A stretch of 64,000 bases of DNA from Micromonospora sp. PLK6-60 (GTDB lineage Bacteria > Actinomycetota > Actinomycetes > Mycobacteriales > Micromonosporaceae), in NCBI RefSeq assembly GCF_019890675.1, contig NZ_JAIOAA010000015.1, positions 1 through 64,000 on the forward strand, written 5' to 3'. This document shows positions 41,406 to 48,227 of the stretch, one piece after another. The notes under the pieces are model-generated. The model was not told where the DNA came from and did not search any database. It was given only the letters and a program-made list of their open reading frames with translations. The first letter of the stretch is position 1. Each line of letters begins with the position of its first letter. Position numbers and translations under genes: made by a program.

Positions 41406-43010
41406 TCAGTCGGGGGGTCGGCGCACCAGGAGCCGGACGGCGGCGACCACGTCACCCGGGTCGACGCCGTTCAGGCAGGGGTGGCCGGGGATCGGGCAGC
41501 GGGCCGCCCGGGTGTCCCGGCAGGGTGCCCCGGCGTCGCCGAGCCGGACGGCGGGCACCCGGTAGGGGCCCCACTGTCCGTACGGGACGGTGGGGGCGAA
41601 GAGGCTGACCACCGGGGTGCCGACGGCGGCGGCGAGGTGCGCCGGGCCGGTGTTGCCCACGACCAGGCAGCGGGCCCCGGCGAGGATCCCGGCCAGCCCG
41701 GCCAGGTCGGTGCGACCGCCGAGGTCCACGCCACCGGCGGCGGCGACCCGGGCGGTCAGCTCCCGCTCGTCGGGTCCGCCGGTGACCACCACCCGGTGCC
41801 CGTCGGCGACCAGGGCGGCCACGATCCGCGCGCAGTGCTCGGGCGCGGCGGCCCGGGCCGGCACCGACGCCCCGGGGTGCACCACCAGGTACCCGCCGGC
41901 CGGCAGGTCGAGCCCGGGATCCGGCAGGTCGGCGCGCAGCCGCAGCGTGGGCTCGTCGCCGGTGGGGAGGGTGAAGCCGGTGGCGGCGGTGAGGGAGAGG
42001 GCGCGTTCGGGTTCGGGTACGCCGGGTGGGACCCGGTGGCGGGTGTCGAGGAGGCTGCCCGGGTAGTCGTCGCTGATGGCGGCGATGCGGGGAACGCCGG
42101 CCATCCGTAGCAGCAGGGCCAGGGGTAGTGGTGACTGGTGGAAGCTGGTGAAGATGACGGCTTCGTCGGCGTCGACGGCGGCGAGACGGTCGGTGAGCTG
42201 TCGCATGTCGTGCGGGTCGACGGGGGCGGGGTCACCGTCGATCCAGGGCAGGGGCCATTCGATGATGTGGTCGATGCCGGGGAGCAGGTTGGCGGCGGCG
42301 CGGCCTTGGGGGCCGCAGAGCAGGACGACACGGTGGGCGTGGGCGGCGACGGCGCGGATGGCGGGGCCGGTGACGAGGACGTCGCCGGCGGAGTCGCTGC
42401 GGGCGACGAGGACGGTGCCGGTGCGGCGGGGTCGGGTGGGGTGCAGGGCGTGCATGCGGCGCAGGATCTCGTCGGCGGCGGCGGGCAGGTCCCGGGCGAT
42501 GGTGGGCGCGGCGTCGATCTCCTCGGGGCGGGTCACCGCCGTCGGCACCAGCACGCCGGCGGCCCCGGCGGCGAGCGCGGCCGTCATGTCCCGGCCGATG
42601 TCGCCGACCAGCACGCACCGGCCCGGCCGGGTGCCAAACGCCGCGGCGGCGGCGTGCACCATCCCGGGTGCGGGCTTGCGGCAGGCGCAGGCGGCGCCGT
42701 CGTCGTGCGGGCAGACCTGCCAGTCGTCGAACGGGCCGAGCAGCTCCTCGATGCGGGCGTGCACCGCCCGCATGTCCGCCTCGGTGAAGTAGCCCCGGGC
42801 CAGCCCGGACTGGTTGGTCACCACGCCCAGCCGCAACCCGGCCGCCCGCAACCGGTCCAGCGCCTCGCGGACCCCCGGCAACGGCCGCACCTTCTCCGGG
42901 TCACCGTTGTAGGGCACGTCCTCCACCAGCGTGCCGTCCCGGTCCAGCAGCACCGCGTCGTACAGGGCGGGGCCGCCGGGCCGGGTGCCCGGGGCAACGG
43001 GAGTGGACAT
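41406..43010 (-). CDS. fusion: heptose 1,7-bisphosphate phosphatase (GmhB-like HAD) + GT9 glycosyltransferase
   Basis: A protein of 534 aa with two enzymes in one chain. Residues 15-195 are a HAD-IIIA phosphatase: the DxD nucleophile pair Asp23/Asp25 in LLDRDGTLVED, the zinc loop CPHDDGAACACRKP and GDIGRDMTAAL, all as in GmhB, which removes the C7 phosphate of heptose 1,7-bisphosphate. Residues 200-534 are GT9: LVARSDSAGDVLVTGPAIRAV, VHPGASVPAR and VVGNTGPAHLAAAVGTPVVSLFAPT. The linker and the start of the GT9 part coincide with a patch of altered codon bias (about 41960-42490). The start shares one base with the upstream stop (TGATG). The fusion places ADP-heptose synthesis and transfer side by side. 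Confidence 0.88.
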   Translation of the reverse strand: MSTPVAPGTRPGGPALYDAVLLDRDGTLVEDVPYNGDPEKVRPLPGVREALDRLRAAGLRLGVVTNQSGLARGYFTEADMRAVHARIEELLGPFDDWQVCPHDDGAACACRKPAPGMVHAAAAAFGTRPGRCVLVGDIGRDMTAALAAGAAGVLVPTAVTRPEEIDAAPTIARDLPAAADEILRRMHALHPTRPRRTGTVLVARSDSAGDVLVTGPAIRAVAAHAHRVVLLCGPQGRAAANLLPGIDHIIEWPLPWIDGDPAPVDPHDMRQLTDRLAAVDADEAVIFTSFHQSPLPLALLLRMAGVPRIAAISDDYPGSLLDTRHRVPPGVPEPERALSLTAATGFTLPTGDEPTLRLRADLPDPGLDLPAGGYLVVHPGASVPARAAAPEHCARIVAALVADGHRVVVTGGPDERELTARVAAAGGVDLGGRTDLAGLAGILAGARCLVVGNTGPAHLAAAVGTPVVSLFAPTVPYGQWGPYRVPAVRLGDAGAPCRDTRAARCPIPGHPCLNGVDPGDVVAAVRLLVRRPPD

Positions 43011-44026
43011 CAGCGGCCCGCCCCGACGGACGGGGTGCGCCGCACGGCGCGGGTGCGCCACCAGCCGCGTACCCAGTGGCCGACGGCGAGTGGCGGGATC
43101 AGCGCGCTGGTCACCAGCATGACGCCGACCTCGCCGGCGTCGCGTGGCCCGGGGGCGATCCGGGCCCGGGCGAACTCGGCCGTGCCGGCCAGCCAGCCGC
43201 CGGCGGCGACGGCCGCGACGGCGCCGAGCGTCCGCCGCGCCGGGCCGGGCCGGGCGGCCAGCCGGCCCCCGGCGGCGGCGCACGCCACCAGCCCGGCGGC
43301 GGTCACCGCCACGTGCCGCGGCCGGCGGCCCGGCGGCAGGCCCAGGTCGGCGCGCCAGCGCCGGCCGTAGAGCCGGCGCAGCAGCGCGTCGTCGGCGTTG
43401 CCCCGCTGGGTGCGCAGGCTGACCCAGCGCCCCTCGGGGCGGACCGGGTGGACGACCCGCCGGCCGCCCCGGCGCAGCGCGAAGCCGGCCGCGTGGACCC
43501 GGTGGGCCAGCTCGGCGTCCTCCCGGTAGGCGCGCGGGAAACGCTCGTCGAAGCCACCGACCCGGGCCAGCGCCGCCCGGCGGTAGGCCATGTCGGCGGT
43601 GATCCACCGCCCGTCGGCCAGCCCGGCGGTGCCCCGCTCCCAGTCGGTCGGGCGCCGGTCGACCGGCAGCGGCACCTCGACCACGCCCTGCACCCCGCCG
43701 ACGGCGGCCGGGGCCGCCAGGTCGTCGACCAGCCGCCGGGCCCAGTCCGGGGCCGGCACCACGTCGTCGTCGAGGAAGACCACCCACTCGCCGTGCGCCG
43801 CCAACCAGCCGAGGTTGCGGGCCGCCGCCGGGCCCGCGCCGCGCCCGGTCAGCACCTTCGTGTACGCGGTCAGCGCGCCCGGCACCGCCAGCTCCCCGGT
43901 GTCGTCGCCCCGGTCGTCGACCAGCAGCACCTCCACCTGGGGCAGCGCGGCGAGCTGGCCGGCGAGCGCGTCGAGCAGCACCGCCAGGCTGGGCCGGCCC
44001 AGGGTGGGCACCACGATGCTGATCAC
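43010..44026 (-). CDS. GT2-family glycosyltransferase
   Basis: A protein of 338 aa. The N-terminal GT-A domain (1-210) has ISIVVPTLGRPS, VEVLLVDDRGDD, AGPAAARNLGW and the metal-binding DDD in WVVFLDDDVVPAP, then YREDAELAHRVHAAGF. Residues 245-320 include weakly hydrophobic segments that may hold it at the membrane. The GTG start overlaps the carbamoyltransferase stop by four bases. It is an inverting transferase for an unknown sugar. Confidence 0.88.
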   Translation of the reverse strand: MISIVVPTLGRPSLAVLLDALAGQLAALPQVEVLLVDDRGDDTGELAVPGALTAYTKVLTGRGAGPAAARNLGWLAAHGEWVVFLDDDVVPAPDWARRLVDDLAAPAAVGGVQGVVEVPLPVDRRPTDWERGTAGLADGRWITADMAYRRAALARVGGFDERFPRAYREDAELAHRVHAAGFALRRGGRRVVHPVRPEGRWVSLRTQRGNADDALLRRLYGRRWRADLGLPPGRRPRHVAVTAAGLVACAAAGGRLAARPGPARRTLGAVAAVAAGGWLAGTAEFARARIAPGPRDAGEVGVMLVTSALIPPLAVGHWVRGWWRTRAVRRTPSVGAGR

Positions 44027-45702
44027 CGGTCACCGCCCGGCGCTGCCGGCGTGGTGCCCGCGCCCAGCGACCCGCGGTGCACGGCGAACGGGCCGAGGGC
44101 GAGCAGGTCCACCGGGGCGGAGCCGAACAGCTCCATCGCCTCGCGCGGGGTGTCCACCATGGGCCGGCCGGCGGTGTTCAGCGAGGTGTTCACCACCACC
44201 GGCAGGCCGGTGAGCCGCTCGAACTCGGCCAGCAGCTCGGCCACCAGCGGCTCGGTCTCGGTGTGCACGGTCTGCACCCGGGCGGTGCCGTCGACGTGGG
44301 TGACCGCCGGGATCCGGTCCCGCCACTGCGGGCGCACCCGGTGCACGAAGAGCATGTACGGGCTGGGATACACCCCGTCGAAGAGCTCCGCGAACCGTTC
44401 CGCGCGGACCATCGGGGCGATCGGGCGGAACTGCTCCCGGCCCTTGACGTCGTTCATCCGCCGGGTGGTGTCCGGGTCGCCGGGGTGGGCGAGCAGCGAC
44501 CGGTGGCCCAGCGCCCGCGGGCCGTACTCGGCCCGCCCCTGATACCAGGCGACGATGCCGTTGCCGGCGAGCACCCGGGCCGCCTCGGCGGCGATCGACG
44601 CCGGCCGGGTGTACGGCAGCGCGGCCCGGCGCAGCTCCGCCTCCAGTTCCTCGTCCGACCAGCCCCGGCCCAGGTCCGCCCCGGCCATCGGGGTGGCCCG
44701 GTCACCCAGCTCGCCGGCGACGTGCAGGGCGGCGCCCAGCGCGGTGCCGGCGTCGCCGGCGGCCGGCTGCACCCACACCCGCCGGTACGGGCCCTCGGCG
44801 GCGAGCCGGGCGTTGGCCACGCAGTTCAGGGCCACCCCGCCGGCCAGGGCCAGGGTGCCGGCCCCGCCCGAGGCGTCGTGCAGCCAGCGGGACAGGTCGA
44901 GCAGCATCTCCTCCAGCCGGGCCTGCACGCTGGCGGCCAGGTCGGCGTGCTCCTCGGTCGGCTCGCCCCCGGCCGGGACGGCCTTCGCCAGGCTGGCCCA
45001 GTCGATCCGGTCCACCCGGAAGCCACCGTCGTCGGTGGCCCGGACCAGCTCGCGCAGCGCGCCCAGGTGCCGCGGCTCGCCGTACGACGCCAGCGCCATC
45101 ACCTTGTACTCGTCGCTGGAGTGCCGGAAGCCCAGGTGCCGGGTCAGGTCCTCGTAGAGCAGGCCGAGCGAGTGCGGCAACTCCTGGCTGTGCAGCGACG
45201 ACAACACGCCGTCGCGGTAGACGCCGGCCAGGTGGCTGGCCACCTCGCCGCGACCGTCCAGCACCAGCACGGCGGTGTCGTCCCCGGCGGTCGGCGCGGC
45301 CAGCCCGGCCGAGGCGGCGTGCGCCACGTGGTGCGGCACGAAGTGCACCTTCGCCGGGTCCAGGCCGGGCAGCGCGGCGGCGAGGAACTGCGGGGCGCGC
45401 TGGGCGTACTCGATTCGCAGCCAGTCCCACGGGTCGGCCAGGCCCAGGTCGGTGGCGTCCCGGCACAGCCCGGGGTCGAAGGAGTACGCCACGGCGTCCA
45501 GCGCGTCGACGTCGAGGCCGGCCTCGGCCAGGCACCAGGCGGCGGCGAGTTCCGGCAGCTCCCAGGCGGAGAAGGGCACCGGCCGCTTGCCGTGCTTGCG
45601 GCGGCTGAACCGTTCCTCCTCGGCGGCGGCCACCACCTGGCCGTCCACCACGAGGGCGGCGGCCGGATCGTGGAAGATCGCATTGATCCCGAGGACGCGC
45701 AT
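44023..45702 (-). CDS. NodU/CmcH-type O-carbamoyltransferase
   Basis: A protein of 559 aa, the usual family length. The N-terminal Kae1-like domain begins VLGINAIFHDPAAALVVDG and continues EEERFSRRKHGKRP; VPHHVAHAASA carries metal-site histidines. The C-terminal YrdC-like part is marked by YQGRAEYGPRALGHRSLL and REQFRPIAPMV, followed by VVNTSLN. Family members carbamoylate hydroxyls of sugars or antibiotics (NodU, CmcH, TobZ) by way of carbamoyl-AMP. It is the first gene of the heptose operon. No ribosome site precedes the ATG; TACGAC six bases upstream is a weak candidate -10 for a leaderless start. Confidence 0.92.
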   Translation of the reverse strand: MRVLGINAIFHDPAAALVVDGQVVAAAEEERFSRRKHGKRPVPFSAWELPELAAAWCLAEAGLDVDALDAVAYSFDPGLCRDATDLGLADPWDWLRIEYAQRAPQFLAAALPGLDPAKVHFVPHHVAHAASAGLAAPTAGDDTAVLVLDGRGEVASHLAGVYRDGVLSSLHSQELPHSLGLLYEDLTRHLGFRHSSDEYKVMALASYGEPRHLGALRELVRATDDGGFRVDRIDWASLAKAVPAGGEPTEEHADLAASVQARLEEMLLDLSRWLHDASGGAGTLALAGGVALNCVANARLAAEGPYRRVWVQPAAGDAGTALGAALHVAGELGDRATPMAGADLGRGWSDEELEAELRRAALPYTRPASIAAEAARVLAGNGIVAWYQGRAEYGPRALGHRSLLAHPGDPDTTRRMNDVKGREQFRPIAPMVRAERFAELFDGVYPSPYMLFVHRVRPQWRDRIPAVTHVDGTARVQTVHTETEPLVAELLAEFERLTGLPVVVNTSLNTAGRPMVDTPREAMELFGSAPVDLLALGPFAVHRGSLGAGTTPAAPGGDR

Positions 45703-45884
45703 GCGGAAGTCGTACCCTGGGCCGGCCGCCCTAACCCGAGATCACCGACTTCTCGCCGAACGCGTTGGCCTGCACTGATATCTCCATCCTGGAGAGACCG
45801 CGGGCGGCGTCCGCCCCCGCTGATCTCGCCGTTCGGTGGCGAGCCGGCGTTAGGGTGGCCGGAGTCGATCGAGGGGAGCGGTGC
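45703..45884. promoter_or_regulatory. divergent promoter region of the heptose operon, with inverted repeats
   Basis: The gap between the divergent carbamoyltransferase and methyltransferase genes contains TCTCCA-TCC-TGGAGA (45781-45795) and CTCGCC-N7-GGCGAG (45825-45843). A related TCTCGCCGAAC lies at 45751. TAGGGT near 45851 may serve the rightward gene. The perfect dyads are possible operator sites, by inference only. Confidence 0.5.
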
Positions 45885-46526
45885 ATGGCCGGCGCCCGGG
45901 TGTCCAACCCGATCTTCGCCCGCCTCTACCAGCGGGCCAGCGTGTCGATGGACGAGGCCGGGGTGGCCCGGCACCGGCGGCTGCTGGTCGCCGGCCTGCA
46001 CGGCCGGGTGATCGAGGTGGGTGCCGGCAACGGTCGGATGTTCCCGCACTACCCGCCCGAGGTCACCGAGGTGCTGGCGGTCGAGCCGGAGCCCCGGCTG
46101 CGCGCCGCCGCCCGGGCCGCCGCTGCCACCGCCCCGGTGCCGGTCACCGTGGTCGACGGCCTGGCCGACGCCCTGCCCGCCGCCGACGGGGAGCTGGACG
46201 CCGCGGTGATCTCCCTGGTGCTCTGCACGGTGCCGGACCAGGCCGCCGCGCTGCGGGAGGCCCACCGGGTGCTGCGGCCCGGCGGCGAGCTGCGCTTCTA
46301 CGAGCACGTCCGGGCCGACACCCCCGGCCTGCGCCGCGTCCAGCGGTTCGTCGACGCCACCGTGGGACCGCTGGTCCTCGGCGGCTGCCACTCCGGCCGG
46401 GACACCGTCGCCGCGATCACGGCCGCCGGTTTCACCGTCACCGAACTGGACCGCTTCCGCTTCCCGCCCACCCGGATCCCGGTGCCCGCCGCACCGCACG
46501 TCCTCGGCGTCGCGGTGCGCCCCTGA
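45885..46526 (+). CDS. class I SAM-dependent methyltransferase
   Basis: A protein of 213 aa. The ATG at 45885 follows GAGGGGAG. Motif I is VIEVGAGNGRMFPHY, motif II is VLAVEPEPRLR, and the post-I region is DAAVISLVLCTVPD followed by VLRPGGELRFYEHVRA. This is the UbiE/Methyltransf_11-like plan. The substrate is unknown; it is divergent from the heptose operon, which makes a link possible but not shown. Confidence 0.88.
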   Translation: MAGARVSNPIFARLYQRASVSMDEAGVARHRRLLVAGLHGRVIEVGAGNGRMFPHYPPEVTEVLAVEPEPRLRAAARAAAATAPVPVTVVDGLADALPAADGELDAAVISLVLCTVPDQAAALREAHRVLRPGGELRFYEHVRADTPGLRRVQRFVDATVGPLVLGGCHSGRDTVAAITAAGFTVTELDRFRFPPTRIPVPAAPHVLGVAVRP

Positions 46527-46542
46527 CCTCTCCTGGCGCACC

Positions 46543-46580
46543 GACGAGCGCCCCCGGGGTCGACCCCGGGGGCGCTCGTC
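46543..46580. terminator. terminator between methyltransferase and SGNH hydrolase genes
   Basis: A 17-bp stem (46543-46559 with 46564-46580) closes on TCGA between convergent genes. Confidence 0.85.
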
Positions 46581-46601
46581 CTTCGCGCTGCGGCGCGGTC
46601 G

Positions 46602-47855
46602 TCAGCTCACCGTCACCGTGCCGTCGGGGGCCCGGACGCAGGCCACCGCCCGGGCCGCGGTGGTGGCCGCCCCGGCGAGGCACCGGCCCAGCACCTGGTG
46701 GCCGGCGGCGTTCGGGTGCCAGGACTCCTGGCAGGTCTGGAAGTACGTGCCGCAGGTGTTGGCGATCCGCTGGATGTCCAGCTTGTCGTAGCCGGAGAGG
46801 CTGGTCACGAAGACCCCGGTGGGGCCGTCCTGGAGCCGGATCGGGGTGGCCAGCGTGCTGGCCGGGCTGCCGGACTGCTCGCAGAGGCGGGCGCCGTCGA
46901 AGGCCCGCTGCACGTTCAGGTAGACCAGGTCGGCGGTCGGGAACTCGGCGGCCAGCGTGCCGCGCACCGAGTTGACCATCGTGCCCAGGCCCTGGGAGAA
47001 GCGGTGGCCCGGGGCCAGGCTGGCCCGGTGGATCGGGCAGCCGCCCGCGTACCGCTCGGCGCCGAGGGCGCGGAACTTGTCCCGGGTGTCGTCCCGGCTG
47101 TCCTCGGTCCAGAAGTTCGACGCCAGCTCCGGCGGGAGCGGGTTGGTGTAGTCCTGGAACACGATCCGGTGCTGGCCGTCCGCGTCGATCTGGTCGAGGG
47201 TGGTGAGGATCTGGCGGACCGCCGCGGTGGTCTCCGCCGTCGCGGCGGTCCACTGCGCCGCCGTGGCCAGGTCGGCGTCCGTGCAGGGCTTCTGCTCCAC
47301 CGGGCCGCCCAGGTACGCCCAGAACTCCCACCACCCGGTCCAGGCGTCGGCGATGAACCGGTTGGCGCACTTCTCCGCCACGCTGCCGAAGGTGAACGAG
47401 CTGTTGTTCGAGCCCAGGCCGATCAGCACCAGGTCGATGTCGTGGGTCTGCCCGACCGCGCGGAGCTGGTCGAGCTGCGCGGCCACCTGCCGTCCGCCGG
47501 TGCGGTTCGCCGAGGCGGTGCCGATGTCGTGCGGCTGCCCGCCCGAACAGGCCAGGTTGAACCGGGCCTGGATGCCCGGCAGGGCGGCCTGGAACAGCGA
47601 GGCGTTCGGCGACCGGTGGCAGAAGTACGCGTTGTTGTTCGGCGCGGACCAGCCCGGGAAGGGCCGGGACACCCCGCTCAGGTCCACCACGGATGAGTAC
47701 GCCCCGGCGCCCTCCCCGCTGATGAAGCTGTCGCCGAGCGCCACGGCGGCGGTGGGCAGCGCCGCGGCGGCCGGCGCGGGGGCCACCGCGGGTGGCAGGG
47801 CCACCGAGGCGACGGCCAGTGCCGCCGCCAGCGCGGTACGACGGAACACGGACAT
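46602..47855 (-). CDS. secreted SGNH/GDSL-family hydrolase
   Basis: A protein of 417 aa from the ATG at 47855, with GGGAGG seven bases upstream. A signal peptide (FRRTALAAALAVASVALPP...APAAAA) precedes block I, VALGDSFISGEGAGA, with the Ser nucleophile. Block III is IDLVLIGLGSNNSSF with the conserved Asn, and the Asp/His pair is in ESWHPNAAGHQVLG. Several Cys suggest disulfides, as expected outside the cell. It probably cleaves an ester (lipid, acetylated sugar or similar). It is monocistronic. Confidence 0.9.
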   Translation of the reverse strand: MSVFRRTALAAALAVASVALPPAVAPAPAAAALPTAAVALGDSFISGEGAGAYSSVVDLSGVSRPFPGWSAPNNNAYFCHRSPNASLFQAALPGIQARFNLACSGGQPHDIGTASANRTGGRQVAAQLDQLRAVGQTHDIDLVLIGLGSNNSSFTFGSVAEKCANRFIADAWTGWWEFWAYLGGPVEQKPCTDADLATAAQWTAATAETTAAVRQILTTLDQIDADGQHRIVFQDYTNPLPPELASNFWTEDSRDDTRDKFRALGAERYAGGCPIHRASLAPGHRFSQGLGTMVNSVRGTLAAEFPTADLVYLNVQRAFDGARLCEQSGSPASTLATPIRLQDGPTGVFVTSLSGYDKLDIQRIANTCGTYFQTCQESWHPNAAGHQVLGRCLAGAATTAARAVACVRAPDGTVTVS

Positions 47856-47907
47856 CCGCGACCTCCCAATCAACGCATGGAAATGCGAAAGATTCTCTGA
47901 GAGGGCG

Positions 47908-47937
47908 ATCAGATCACGGGCGTGTGACGGGCGTCAA
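47908..47937 (-). promoter_or_regulatory. candidate promoter of the SGNH hydrolase gene
   Basis: Minus-strand TTGACG (47937-47932) and TCTGAT (47913-47908) are separated by 18 bases; the -10 is imperfect. Confidence 0.4.
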
Positions 47938-48227
47938 TGGCCGGACATCCGCCCGGCGTTGACCCGACCCGGCGTACCGTCTCCGGCGCGCCCGGTGTCC
48001 CCGGTGTCCGGGTCGGGCCGGGCGGGCCGCGACGTAGGTCACCACGGCCGGCCGGAGGAGGCCGGCCGGGCCGGACGTTGTGCTGACACGGCCGGTCGGG
48101 ACGGACCGGCGGCGCGAGGATGTCCCAGCGTCCGACTAGGCTCGCTGCGGCGCGCCGCGTGGGGATCAGTCAGTGAGATCGCCGACGGTGAACGGCAGCA
48201 CACCGCGAGACCGGGGAGTACGACCAG
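47938..48227 (+). promoter_or_regulatory. 5' region of the topoisomerase IV operon
   Basis: No gene is supported here. A 9-bp hairpin (CGGCCGGCC at 48045-48053 with its complement at 48060-48068) and a TAGGCT (48137-48142) that could be a -10 box lie before the TTG start. The leader would then be about 80 bases long. GGGGAG near 48213 is the ribosome site. Confidence 0.4.

Noticed and set aside
41406..43010. Histidinol-phosphatase (HisB-type) assignment for the HAD domain
   Set aside because: The fold is shared, but the neighbours are GmhA and HldE and no histidine genes are present, so heptose bisphosphatase is preferred.
35052..45702. LPS core biosynthesis
   Set aside because: The genes resemble LPS heptose genes, but the organism is an actinomycete with no lipid A genes in view; a different glycoconjugate is more likely.
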